Below, piece after piece: positions 45,115 to 53,577 of a DNA stretch of 64,000 nt. The stretch's first letter is position 1, and every line of letters starts with the position of its first letter. The notes beneath the pieces are model-generated. The model did not search any database. It had not been told where the DNA came from and worked only from the letters and a program-made list of their open reading frames with translations. The position numbers were made by a program, and so were the translations under genes. The DNA comes from Flavipsychrobacter sp. (GTDB lineage Bacteria > Bacteroidota > Bacteroidia > Chitinophagales > Chitinophagaceae), in NCBI GenBank assembly GCA_021155965.1, contig JAJNBJ010000015.1, forward strand, positions 1 to 64,000. Direction: 5' to 3'.

Positions 45115-47220
45115 ATGATGCAATTATACCCGGCGCATGCAGCCGAAGCTTTGGAGTTTAATAAGGTGTGCAGCCTGCTGCTGCAAAAGTGTCGTACAGA
45201 TGCTGCCCGTGAGCGTGTTGAAAATATCCGTTTCCATACCCGTATGGACCATATGGAGCGGGAATTGCACCAAACCAATGAGTTCAAAAGCATACTGGCC
45301 ACCGGCAGCGACCAGTTCCCCAATGATTTTACCCGCAATCTGCAGAAAGAACTAAGACTCTTATCTGTTTCGGGTGGTGTACTGAGTGGTGAACAAATAC
45401 TGGCGTTCCTGCAATTGACATTGAATATCCGCGATATACTGTTGTGGTTCAAAAAGCACAATGAGCTGTTCCCGCATCTTCGTTCTATTGTTGAGCGGAT
45501 AGTGTACGAAAAGAAAATTGTTGAACTGATCACTGCCGTTATTGATGAAAGTGGATTGGTGCGCGATACAGCCTCGCATGAGTTGATGCAGATAAGGAGT
45601 GAACTAGGTAAGGTAAGGAGCGAATCACGCAGAACATTTGAAGGAGTGCTGCGCCGGCTGAACAAACAAGGCTACCTGGCTGATATTGGCGAGAGTTTCC
45701 TGAACGGCAGGCGCACAGCAGCTGTGCTGGCAGAATATAAACGGATAGTTAAAGGCATACTACACGGCGAAAGCGATACGCAGAAAACCGTGTTCATCGA
45801 GCCGGAAGAAACCATAGAGCTGAACAACGAGATATTCTCGCTGGAGCGTGCTGAGACTCGCGAGATACACCGCATCCTTGTACAGCTTACAAAAGACCTG
45901 TCTCAGTTTGCGCAGCAACTGGAAGCATATTATCACGTCTGCGGTATCTACGACTATATAAGGGCAAAAGGCCAGCTCGCGCTGGATATGAATGCCAATA
46001 TGCCACGCCTCAGTGTACATCCGTCTCTGCAACTTGTAAAGGCATATCACCCGCTGCTGTTACTACACAATAAGCCACTTGGTAAAGAAACAATCCCGCT
46101 AAACATTACCCTCGATCGCCAAAATCGCATCCTCATCATCAGTGGTCCCAATGCAGGTGGGAAAACAGTTTCCATGAAGACAGTCGGGTTACTCCAGCTT
46201 ATGGCGCAGGCTGGCTTACTGATACCTGCTGATGAGAATTCCGAGATCGGCATCTTCAAACAACTGATGGTGCAGATAGGGGATACTCAGTCAATAGAGC
46301 ATGAGCTGAGTACCTACAGTGCCCACCTGAAGGACATGAAGCACTTCATGGATTTCGCAAGTGGCAAAACGCTTTTCTTTATAGATGAGTTGGGAAGTGG
46401 TTCTGATCCTAATCTTGGTGGTGCATTTGCCGAGGCTATTGTGGAAGACTTGGCCCAAAAACATGCGCTGGGGATCATTACTACGCACTATCTGAACCTG
46501 AAAGTAATGGCAGGTAAGGTGCGTGGCATATTTAACGGCGCTATGGCATTTGATGAGGAGCATCTTGAGCCGTTGTACCAGTTGAACATAGGCAAACCAG
46601 GTAGTTCATACACCTTTGCCATTGCGCAACGTAGCGGTTTGCCGCAAGCAGTTATAGAACGTGCCCGCCAGCTTACACAGCGCGAGCATTTTAAGCTGGA
46701 CAAAATGCTACACCAGACTGAGCAGCAGTCGGTGAAACTATCAGATAAAGAAAAAGAACTGGATAAACTGCTCACAGAAAATGAGAAACTGAAAAAGCGA
46801 TACGAAGAGCTTACCAACAAAGAGAAACTAAGGCAGCAGCACGAAACCCTGCGCCTGCAAAACAAGATAAAGAAGGAAGAACTGGATTACCTGCGCGATA
46901 CCGAGCGTAAGTTCAAACAGATAATACACGACTGGAAGAAAGCAGATAACAAACAAGAGGTCATCAACGCGGCTGAGAATGTACTGTTCCGTAAAAAACA
47001 GGTGCAGACAAATGCTGCTGCAGCCCGTAAGGCCGATAAAAACTACGAAGTAGCCGGCGGCAAACCCAAGCCGGGTGACTATGTACGCAACAAGCAAAAC
47101 CACCAGGTAGGTGTGCTTGAAGAGCTGAAAGACAAACGCGCTGTAGTGAAAATAGGCAAACTGCCATTTACAGTGAACATAGATGAGTGGATTGTGGTCA
47201 GAAAGAAGTTGAAAAGTTGA
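45115..47220 (+). CDS. MutS2-type DNA repair/ribosome-splitting ATPase lacking Smr
   Basis: A MutS-family ABC-type ATPase. The MutS2 core and clamp helices occupy residues 15-310, then Walker A SGPNAGGKTVSMKTVG (about residue 342), FFIDELGSGSDPNLG (Walker B) and TTHYLNLK. A long coiled coil (about 525-625) and a small KOW-like end domain (KPGDYVRNKQNHQVGVLEEL) follow. The protein stops at 701 aa, with no Smr nuclease domain that closes classical MutS2 (about 780 aa). MutS2 acts in recombination control or in rescue of collided ribosomes. Confidence 0.88.
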   Translation: MMQLYPAHAAEALEFNKVCSLLLQKCRTDAARERVENIRFHTRMDHMERELHQTNEFKSILATGSDQFPNDFTRNLQKELRLLSVSGGVLSGEQILAFLQLTLNIRDILLWFKKHNELFPHLRSIVERIVYEKKIVELITAVIDESGLVRDTASHELMQIRSELGKVRSESRRTFEGVLRRLNKQGYLADIGESFLNGRRTAAVLAEYKRIVKGILHGESDTQKTVFIEPEETIELNNEIFSLERAETREIHRILVQLTKDLSQFAQQLEAYYHVCGIYDYIRAKGQLALDMNANMPRLSVHPSLQLVKAYHPLLLLHNKPLGKETIPLNITLDRQNRILIISGPNAGGKTVSMKTVGLLQLMAQAGLLIPADENSEIGIFKQLMVQIGDTQSIEHELSTYSAHLKDMKHFMDFASGKTLFFIDELGSGSDPNLGGAFAEAIVEDLAQKHALGIITTHYLNLKVMAGKVRGIFNGAMAFDEEHLEPLYQLNIGKPGSSYTFAIAQRSGLPQAVIERARQLTQREHFKLDKMLHQTEQQSVKLSDKEKELDKLLTENEKLKKRYEELTNKEKLRQQHETLRLQNKIKKEELDYLRDTERKFKQIIHDWKKADNKQEVINAAENVLFRKKQVQTNAAAARKADKNYEVAGGKPKPGDYVRNKQNHQVGVLEELKDKRAVVKIGKLPFTVNIDEWIVVRKKLKS

Positions 47221-47292
47221 TAGGTTGAAAAGCTAATAAGTTAATAACCGGATTCTCGACATATCAACGGGTCAACTTTTCAACCTGTCAAC
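47216..47292. repeat. Imperfect inverted repeat between convergent genes
   Basis: GTTGATAGGTTGAAAAGCT (47216-47234) pairs with AACTTTTCAACCTGTCAAC (47274-47292), 17 of 19 positions. It spans the entire gap between the two convergent stop codons and may act as a bidirectional transcription stop. Confidence 0.55.
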
Positions 47293-47295
47293 AAA

Positions 47296-48498
47296 CTAAT
47301 AAGCATAATCCGCAAGATATTCGTAATGCTTTGTCAGTTTGCCATTCTCGCAGATTGTTGCGCGTTCCAGTATTTCGCTTTTTTCTTTCAGCAGCTCAGG
47401 TAATATATATTTCTCCAGGTGCAGGCCAAAGTACTGTGCTGCATCGCGCGGCAGTTCATTCGGCAAATTATCAACTGCCATCACATCAATTGTATTCTTT
47501 GTGTTTTGGAATGGGGCTACTTTTTGCAGCGTATTGCGGTCTATGCCATACACAGGGTCTGCAATTGTGCTTGCGCCAACATTTATAGGCACAGAGCCGT
47601 TCACATCGCAGGTTATATCGCCTATCACACTTATGCGCCAGTCTTTTCGTTTTATATCCTCTTTATTGAAGAGCCTGCAGATTCTTTCTTCCCAGTAAAT
47701 GCCGTTCATCAAAATATCCGCCTGGTGCACATAATTAGAGAACAGGCATTTATACGCTTCCGGATGTGCATGGAAATCATCTCTATGAAAAAGGTCATTA
47801 TCCTTTCTCGCATAAAGGCTTGCACCTTTGAGGTGAGTGAAGACTGGATATTCATACTCATGTGTTACAAAGTCTGCCGGCTCCACTGGTTCAATATCCA
47901 GTTGCGTAAGAATTTCAAGCACTCCCGAAGCCACCTTGCCTGATCCTGTCATAGCTATCTTCACGTTCGGCATCTTGAAATGCTCATAAGCCACCAGCAG
48001 CTCCTGGTAGTTCTTTACATCATGCGCTGCTGGCAGGTCGTACTTCCCCGTTTTCTTCCCATAAGTCAGGAATCCATTATGTGCGCCTACAATGCCGGCA
48101 TACAGTCCAAAGCCAAGTATTCGCTGTTCGTCGCTATAGGTGAGACACTCATAATCCACCAGGCGTATTTTTTTCTGTATTATCGCCTGCATCATTCCAC
48201 GGTTATAGGCCTGTTTCTTTTTGGTGTGCGAGAAAAAGAAATAAGTTTTATTTGGGATAAGGTATTCGGCAGGTACTTCTTTTACCCCCATCAGGATATC
48301 GCAATTGCTAAGGTCATCGGCCAGTTCTATTCCGGCCGCACGGTATTCGTCATCTGTGTAGCAGCGGGTAGGAGAGGGTTGTACGGTTATATTTACAGAT
48401 GGGTAATGTTTATGTATGTATGCACATTGTTTAGGAGTGAAGGGCACACGTTCATCTGGTAGCTTTTTTCTTTCACGTATCAGGCCTATACGAAGCAT
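47296..48498 (-). CDS. Saccharopine dehydrogenase (LYS1-type)/alanine dehydrogenase-like oxidoreductase
   Basis: A NAD(P)-dependent dehydrogenase of the alanine dehydrogenase / saccharopine dehydrogenase (L-lysine-forming) family. The N-terminal substrate domain opens IGLIRERKKLPDERVPFTP, with the family's ERVPFTP block. GVKEVPAEYLIPNKTYFFFSHT is a conserved segment, and the nucleotide domain has VKIAMTGSGKVASGVLEIL. The C-terminal VIGDITCDVNGSVP and STIADPVYG match LYS1-type enzymes. 400 aa is usual. It should act on lysine metabolism, direction unknown. It is divergent from hscB by 24 bases. Confidence 0.8.
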   Translation of the reverse strand: MLRIGLIRERKKLPDERVPFTPKQCAYIHKHYPSVNITVQPSPTRCYTDDEYRAAGIELADDLSNCDILMGVKEVPAEYLIPNKTYFFFSHTKKKQAYNRGMMQAIIQKKIRLVDYECLTYSDEQRILGFGLYAGIVGAHNGFLTYGKKTGKYDLPAAHDVKNYQELLVAYEHFKMPNVKIAMTGSGKVASGVLEILTQLDIEPVEPADFVTHEYEYPVFTHLKGASLYARKDNDLFHRDDFHAHPEAYKCLFSNYVHQADILMNGIYWEERICRLFNKEDIKRKDWRISVIGDITCDVNGSVPINVGASTIADPVYGIDRNTLQKVAPFQNTKNTIDVMAVDNLPNELPRDAAQYFGLHLEKYILPELLKEKSEILERATICENGKLTKHYEYLADYAY

Positions 48499-48522
48499 CT
48501 TTAGTAATTTAGCCCCAAAGAT

Positions 48523-49050
48523 ATGACCAATTACTTTGAGCTATACCAGATTCCGGAGACGTTTCGTCCTGACCAGGTTGAGGTGAAGAGCAAATTTTAC
48601 GAGCTTAGTCGCCTCTATCACCCCGACCGTTTTGCACAAACGGGTGGGGCAGAACTGGCAAAGGCCCTGCAGCTATCGGCCATGAATAATGAGGCATACA
48701 AAACCTTTAAGAACCCCGATGCCACAATGGCATATATATTAAAGTTGCATAACCTGCTTGAGGATGAGGAGAAATATTCCCTCCCCAATACTTTCCTGAT
48801 GGAAATGATGGATATAAACGAGGCCGTGAGCGATTATGAACTGGAAGGCAACGAAGATGCCCGCCAAATGGCTGTTAACAACCTGGATGAGCAGCTGGAA
48901 TTGTGGGAGGCCGCTACCAAAATACTGGTTGACAAATTCGAAAAAAGCGATAAAAGCAATGATCTTTTATTACAAATAAAGGACCAGTATTTCCGTAAAA
49001 AATACCTGTTGCGGGTTAAAGAAAGAATTGATAGATTTGCAGCCCCTTAA
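48523..49050 (+). CDS. hscB: Fe-S cluster assembly co-chaperone HscB
   Basis: A type III J-domain protein that delivers the scaffold-bound cluster to the HscA/DnaK-type chaperone. The N-terminal J-domain has NYFELYQIPETF and the HPD motif in LYHPDRF (about residues 32-37). The C-terminal three-helix HscB oligomerisation domain occupies about residues 85-170. The length of 175 aa is standard. HscA, IscU and ferredoxin genes are not adjacent, which is common outside Proteobacteria. Confidence 0.88.
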   Translation: MTNYFELYQIPETFRPDQVEVKSKFYELSRLYHPDRFAQTGGAELAKALQLSAMNNEAYKTFKNPDATMAYILKLHNLLEDEEKYSLPNTFLMEMMDINEAVSDYELEGNEDARQMAVNNLDEQLELWEAATKILVDKFEKSDKSNDLLLQIKDQYFRKKYLLRVKERIDRFAAP

Positions 49051-49087
49051 GACAATGGGCGGCTAATTTACCGCGAGGTAAACACCA

Positions 49088-49171
49088 GCCCAGATGGCGG
49101 AATTGGTAGACGCGCTAGACTCAAAATCTGGTTATCGCAAGGTAGTGCAGGTTCGATTCCTGTTCTGGGCA
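49088..49171 (+). tRNA. tRNA-Leu (anticodon CAA)
   Basis: Acceptor GCCCAGA/TCTGGGC, discriminator A and anticodon loop CTCAAAA. A class II variable arm and T-arm GGTTCGATTCC complete it. CCA is not encoded. It lies 37 bases after hscB. Confidence 0.95.
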
Positions 49172-49175
49172 CAAA

Positions 49176-49222
49176 AATGGGAAAGGGAGCGGTGAGCGAG
49201 AGCGAACCCTCCCTTTCCCATT
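49176..49222 (+). terminator. Long hairpin after tRNA-Leu
   Basis: A 14-bp perfect stem AATGGGAAAGGGAG/CTCCCTTTCCCATT with a 19-base loop is followed by TT. The flanking 49190-49310 is a low-complexity GAGCG/CGCTC stretch that can fold further. No gene lies between here and 49345. Confidence 0.6.
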
Positions 49223-49345
49223 TTCCCTCGCTCCCGCTCCTTCTATCAAGAATGCTATTTACTATGATTAAAAATCTGGAAGAATAATAGAAACCCGCTC
49301 CCGCTCTTCTTTTACAATACTTCATCGTTAATGGAAGCCTAACCA

Positions 49346-51163
49346 TCACTCTACGATCAGCTTCTGTGAGTGTTTTTCTGTTTCATGTACCCAGTACAGG
49401 AAATACATTCCGCCTGGCAGGCCGGAAATTCCCAGTGATGTGGTGAGGCCGGAAACATTTGTCCTGGAGAGCAGCCTGCCCGACAGATCGGTGAGCAAAA
49501 TTTCTCCCTCAGCAGATAGGATGGTAACATGAATAACAGAAGACGCAGGATTAGGGTAAAAGGTCATTGGCGTTGTGTTTCCTGAAATCGCCTCTATGCC
49601 AATAGGAAATGCAGAAGAGCCATATTCGTATGCGCCTATATCTATGCTGGAGCCAGATACCCTGTAATTGTTTATATAGTCATAAGGGCCGTTGTAGCTG
49701 CTTAGTGCGCCCTTATTAATGCAGGCAGAGCCTGTGGCAAGGCTGAAGTTAGCCGCCAGGGCGCTTTCTGTAACGTTTGCCGTTAGTGTTGGTGAGGCCA
49801 TACCTGCACTGCCGGCGCCTGTCACATTAGTGGTCACGCTTGTTTCTTGTATCATACTGTCAATAACAGAGGTCGAAAAAATATTTGCGGCAAAATTTCG
49901 TTGTGTCCAGTTATGGTCATATTGCAGGTACACTTTCTTATTATTCCATAAATAAATGTCCGACATTATGCCCGGTGTGCCATTTACATTACCTGAAATA
50001 ATATTGTTCCTGATGATCAGCCTGTTCACGTTTGTGCCATAATAAGCGCTTATCGCCCCATCGTTTCCAGAGTTGTAGTTGTTAACAATGTTGTTATTCA
50101 CTATAGCTGCATTGCACTGGTATACATAGATGGCGCTGCCGCGCGACGAGGTCTGGTTGTTGGCAATAATATTGTTTCTTATAATTTTTGTAATAGTGTC
50201 CATTGATGTGAGCGATGCATACTCGCCGCATACATGTATGCCGCCGCCACCTGCAAGTATACCGCAACTGGCGCTGTCATCAGTATTGTTGCAGACATAG
50301 TTGTTTTCTATGATCGTTTTTCCCCCGAAAACGTTGATCGCAGCATTTCCCCAATTTTTATTGTTGTATATTTTGTTACCGTTTATCAGCACATTCTTCG
50401 TGTAAGTATAAATGGAACTGATGGTACCGTCTGCGCATTCATTATCGTACACAATATTGTTAGTGAAAGTGGTGGCGCACGTATTAGCCTGGTACAGGCA
50501 TCCGGCAGAGTGTACAACACCTGCCTTATTGTTGCGGAAAGTGCAGTCGTGAATATTGGTGAGGCTACTGGCATTAATGATGTGCAGCGTTGCCTTATTG
50601 TCATAGATAGTACAATGGTCCATTTCCAGGTCGCAGTTCTCAAACGACATAATGGTGCCATCATATACCATGGTAGTGATATGATTGGCGCTATTGTGAT
50701 ATATATTGCAATGCTTCATTTTTATCATGGCATTGTTCGCGGTAAATAACAGGCCGCTGTCAAGCGTATATTTTATGTCACAGATATTGGTGTAATTAAA
50801 TGTGCCATTTATAAGGGTAGGCGAAAGGGCGGCGATCTTTATGCCCGACCACCCACCGTTCAGGGTGCCCTGGTCGCTCCAGCCGGTTGTATCTTTAGCA
50901 TGTATATTCACTGGTGAGGCAGCAGTGCCATCCGATGCAATATTGCCATTTACAATAATGCCGTAAAAACCTTCGAATATAACTTCCACTCCTGCATCTA
51001 TGGTCAGCGTGGTTCCTGCAACTACCTTCACAGTATTGTGAATATGATAGGGAGAGCCGGATGCCACCCAATGGCCCGATACTGTGGGAGAGGTAATGTG
51101 TGTGGCTGCATGCAGGTTTGCAGATAATGCCATCAGCAACAGGAGGGTATGTAATTTTTGCAT
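49346..51163 (-). CDS. Right-handed beta-helix surface protein with T9SS sorting tail
   Basis: 605 aa with a signal peptide (HTLLLLMALSANLHA) and a parallel beta-helix of about 20 rungs (residues 30-490) with repeated N-V-I-x-N patterns such as IIRNNIIANNQTSSRGSAI and VNNNIVNNYNSGNDG. A T9SS type A tail follows (FYPNPASSVIHVTIL, ending HSQKLIVE). Similar helices bind or cleave polysaccharide, but no catalytic residues stand out, so no enzyme activity is called. It is exported to the cell surface by T9SS. Confidence 0.85.
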   Translation of the reverse strand: MQKLHTLLLLMALSANLHAATHITSPTVSGHWVASGSPYHIHNTVKVVAGTTLTIDAGVEVIFEGFYGIIVNGNIASDGTAASPVNIHAKDTTGWSDQGTLNGGWSGIKIAALSPTLINGTFNYTNICDIKYTLDSGLLFTANNAMIKMKHCNIYHNSANHITTMVYDGTIMSFENCDLEMDHCTIYDNKATLHIINASSLTNIHDCTFRNNKAGVVHSAGCLYQANTCATTFTNNIVYDNECADGTISSIYTYTKNVLINGNKIYNNKNWGNAAINVFGGKTIIENNYVCNNTDDSASCGILAGGGGIHVCGEYASLTSMDTITKIIRNNIIANNQTSSRGSAIYVYQCNAAIVNNNIVNNYNSGNDGAISAYYGTNVNRLIIRNNIISGNVNGTPGIMSDIYLWNNKKVYLQYDHNWTQRNFAANIFSTSVIDSMIQETSVTTNVTGAGSAGMASPTLTANVTESALAANFSLATGSACINKGALSSYNGPYDYINNYRVSGSSIDIGAYEYGSSAFPIGIEAISGNTTPMTFYPNPASSVIHVTILSAEGEILLTDLSGRLLSRTNVSGLTTSLGISGLPGGMYFLYWVHETEKHSQKLIVE

Positions 51164-51255
51164 ATAGTTTATTAGTTAAAGGTTAAAAGTAATCTATAAT
51201 ATTAAGACATTTGTTAACAACAAAATGGTTGGGTTAAATTTTTTGCCCCTGGTAA

Positions 51256-51328
51256 GGTTTCCGGCGTGAACAGCCGAGGACCGCCACACACAAGGCTATT
51301 CTGTGGAAACTCGGCCTTTGGGACAGAA
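51256..51328 (+). ncRNA. Structured RNA-like element, copy A
   Basis: A 73-nt element shared with 51920-51991, including a 25-base identical block that starts GCCACACACAAGG. Readable pairings are CGGC/GCCG, CCACA/TGTGG and GTTTCC/GGAAAC. The competing pair TTCTGT/ACAGAA overlaps the second of these. It lies 68 bases before the small secreted gene and is followed at 51331-51350 by a palindrome. The RNA nature is inference from the conserved pairings; the rest of the 51164-51396 gap has no gene. Confidence 0.45.
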
Positions 51329-51330
51329 GA

Positions 51331-51350
51331 AATACCATTTAAGTGGTATT
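51331..51350 (+). promoter_or_regulatory. Palindrome AATACCA-N6-TGGTATT
   Basis: A 7-bp perfect inverted repeat with a six-base spacer, 46 bases before the ATG of the small secreted gene. The same arms and spacing occur at 61901-61920. Confidence 0.45.
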
Positions 51351-51396
51351 GCGCGCCCTGCTGTTAGGAGTATTTTTACCCATATAAAAACAACAT

Positions 51397-51888
51397 ATGA
51401 TCAAGGTCAGTTCTTTAGTTATTCTGCTGTTTGTCGGTATTTTCTCAGCTACGGCACAGACATCCGGGGCATCTGCCGGAAAAGTGAATACGATAGGCCC
51501 ATATCAACTGGGCTCAGATTTTACGGAGTTGAAAGATCTGCCCGGGTTTAAATACGATTCAGGCAGAAGCAAACCTGGTATAGGAGTTAAAGTGGGAAAG
51601 ATCATCGACAAGAATGTGTATGATCAGCCTACTATTCAACGTCTTACATTTCACAAAAATAAGTTGGTGCGGATATCTGTCATTATCGGGGACCCGGCTT
51701 TTACTGAGGAGCAAACAAAAGCCCTTGTGGCTAAACAATGGGGTGATCCCGGCAAAAAGCAAGTGTATGGTGGTAATATGTTGTATGTATGGGCCGGCAC
51801 AACAGGCACAATAATGATATTACCCGCAGATGGCGGACGGCAAATGATTACGCTGACCGACAATGATAAGAGCCACTATGTGGAATAA
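51397..51888 (+). CDS. Small secreted protein flanked by RNA-like elements
   Basis: 163 aa with a clean signal peptide (VILLFVGIFSATAQ). The mature part is beta-rich, with GPYQLGSDFTELKDLPGFKY and KLVRISVIIGDPAFTEEQTK, and has no cysteines. It resembles no family I can name, though the layout suggests a small lipocalin- or ligand-binding-like fold of the kind common in Bacteroidota. The gene sits between the two copies of a conserved 72-nt element and has a palindrome in its upstream region. Confidence 0.8.
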   Translation: MIKVSSLVILLFVGIFSATAQTSGASAGKVNTIGPYQLGSDFTELKDLPGFKYDSGRSKPGIGVKVGKIIDKNVYDQPTIQRLTFHKNKLVRISVIIGDPAFTEEQTKALVAKQWGDPGKKQVYGGNMLYVWAGTTGTIMILPADGGRQMITLTDNDKSHYVE

Positions 51889-51919
51889 TGGCACAAGCTC
51901 AACATATATAGAGCCGCAG

Positions 51920-51991
51920 GGTTTCCCCGGCGCGAACAGCCGGATCCCGCCACACACAAGGCTATTCTGTGGAGACTTGGCTGGGACAGAA
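51920..51991 (+). ncRNA. Structured RNA-like element, copy B
   Basis: A 72-nt relative of 51256-51328. Differences preserve pairing: GTTTCC now faces GGAGAC (a G-T pair replaces A-T) and CCGGC/GCCGG extends the first hairpin. The orientation is the same as copy A. It lies 31 bases past the secreted gene stop and three bases before the stop of the convergent methyltransferase gene, so it does not lead into any + strand gene. Confidence 0.45.
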
Positions 51992-51994
51992 ACG

Positions 51995-52606
51995 CTATTC
52001 GCGGCGTTTAAAGCTGCAAAACAGGAAGTTCTGCACAGTATTAAAGGGCGTTACATGGTCTTCAGTGATGCAACGTATCTTTTGGAAGCCATTAGCTAAC
52101 TCGGTTTGTAACTGGCTCTCTGTGTATTGTTTTATCTCCAAACCGCTGCACTTCTTTGGGCCGTTATCGGAGAATGTGCCTATCGTAAGGTAGCCATGCA
52201 CAGCCTGCTTTGCTATGTCCAAATAGCGTGCTATCTGCTCATGTGTAGTAAGAAAATGGAATGTAGCCCTATCGTGCCATACATCATAGTAGTCGTCAGG
52301 TTGGAACTCTGTTATATCGGATGCAATCCATTTCACCTTAACTGCTTTCTCTCCAAGTCGGGCTTTTGCCCTGTCTAATGCCTTTTCTGATATGTCAAGT
52401 ACGGTCACGTTCTCGTATCCCTCATCCAGTAGATAGTCCACCAGCTTGCTATCTCCCCCGCCAACATCAATGATCTGGGCTGTTTTAGGCAGATCAAAGC
52501 TGTGTATAAAGTTCAGTGAGGTAGCAGGGCACTCCTGTGTCCAGCTTACCTCATGTGGCTGTTTGTTACTGTAAACCGTTTCCCAGTGTTCTTTTCTTTT
52601 TTCCAT
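51995..52606 (-). CDS. Class I SAM-dependent methyltransferase
   Basis: 203 aa with a Rossmann methyltransferase core. Motif I is AQIIDVGGGDSKLVDYLLDEG, motif II VTVLDISEKALDRAK, motif III VKWIASDITEF and motif IV YYDVWHDRATFHFLT. The opening EHWETVYSNKQPHEVSWTQ is typical of a family often labelled thiol or small-molecule methyltransferases. The acceptor is unknown. The DUF6624 gene ends six bases upstream, suggesting co-transcription. Confidence 0.87.
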   Translation of the reverse strand: MEKRKEHWETVYSNKQPHEVSWTQECPATSLNFIHSFDLPKTAQIIDVGGGDSKLVDYLLDEGYENVTVLDISEKALDRAKARLGEKAVKVKWIASDITEFQPDDYYDVWHDRATFHFLTTHEQIARYLDIAKQAVHGYLTIGTFSDNGPKKCSGLEIKQYTESQLQTELANGFQKIRCITEDHVTPFNTVQNFLFCSFKRRE

Positions 52607-52612
52607 TGTTGC

Positions 52613-53212
52613 TTACTCTTTTGGTAGTTGATAATTGATGCCAAAGAATTTGGCATATTCCTCTAACGGTTCCAGCCCTACACCGGCTCGCCTAACGTTC
52701 ACATTCTTTTCGTCCTCTATAGGGTGGAGTACCTGCGCACCAGTCTTATCAAAAACTACTTGTGAGCCGTAAAGCTGTTTTTTACCCTTCCTCATCAATA
52801 CACGGTCTTGTAGGTAGGCGAGGTCAACCGGACGTGATTCACTGTCATCAACCGATTTCTTCAACAAGGGCAGGTATTTTTCTTGTACTTCAAGTTCGGC
52901 ATGCTGTATAACAAGATATAGAGTAAAGTTAGCTCGGGTTCCTATTGCGCTTCTCCCTAACCAGCCGTACTTCTTAACAATATATTCTACACGAACGAGG
53001 TTGGTGCTATCAATGAATGCCACGTAAGAGGCAGAATCAGTGCCTTTTCTTGTCTTCTGGTCGCGTTCATATATCAGCGCAAGCTCATTCTTTATGGCTG
53101 ATATTGTGGCAGTATCTTGCCCTTTCGCAAAATGGGCAAGCATAGAAAACGCGATTATGATACAAAGGATATTGATATATCTATTGGCCATTATCATTGG
53201 ATAAAGGTACAA
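52613..53212 (-). CDS. DUF6624-type secreted protein
   Basis: 199 aa with an N-terminal hydrophobic signal (INILCIIIAFSMLAHFAKGQ). The mature domain has the DUF6624 pattern: ALIYERDQKTRKG, DSTNLVRVEYIVKKYGW, AIGTRANFTLYLVIQHA and LPLLKKSVDD. Related proteins are small secreted or lipid-anchored Bacteroidota proteins of unknown function. The start could be Met 53212, 53194 or 53188; the later ones give a shorter N-region before the signal. It shares a transcript with the methyltransferase. Confidence 0.75.
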   Translation of the reverse strand: MYLYPMIMANRYINILCIIIAFSMLAHFAKGQDTATISAIKNELALIYERDQKTRKGTDSASYVAFIDSTNLVRVEYIVKKYGWLGRSAIGTRANFTLYLVIQHAELEVQEKYLPLLKKSVDDSESRPVDLAYLQDRVLMRKGKKQLYGSQVVFDKTGAQVLHPIEDEKNVNVRRAGVGLEPLEEYAKFFGINYQLPKE

Positions 53213-53413
53213 AAAAGAGCATATACCTTTCCGCCGTTGCAGGTCTTATTTTCTGACCTGCAACCTCACGCCGGGCACAATCTTCACTGATATACGCTCC
53301 TCAAAAATAAATACATAGACACGTATTCCCCCTTCAAAAAACACCCCCGGTTTTTGCGCCCTCAGATCCTGCAAATCCGCACTCACGCTGCAATGCGCCA
53401 CGTAAAATATTTT

Positions 53414-53466
53414 CCTTGACGGTACTGAAACAGTACCTTGACGGTACAGAAATAGTACCGTCAAGG
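53414..53466 (+). repeat. 53-nt GGTAC inverted repeat, copy 2
   Basis: The outer arms CCTTGACGGTAC and GTACCGTCAAGG are perfect inverted repeats. The same length and interior plan as 17684-17736 hold, with an A/T swap that changes both arms together. It lies 112 bases upstream of the helix-turn-helix gene and is followed by TTTTTAATTTTTT. Confidence 0.85.
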
Positions 53467-53577
53467 ATTTTTAATTTTTTCAACATAAAGACACGTAGGA
53501 ACTTTGTGCTGTTTAAACCCCCTTCGCCCGCCATAGCTATTTCAGCGACGGTGGGGACAAACTAAAAAAATACAACC

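Noticed and set aside
51256-51991. Integron gene cassette with attC sites
   Set aside because: The repeat-gene-repeat plan is suggestive, but I do not find paired GTTRRRY/RYYYAAC core sites at the ends of the elements, and no integrase is present.
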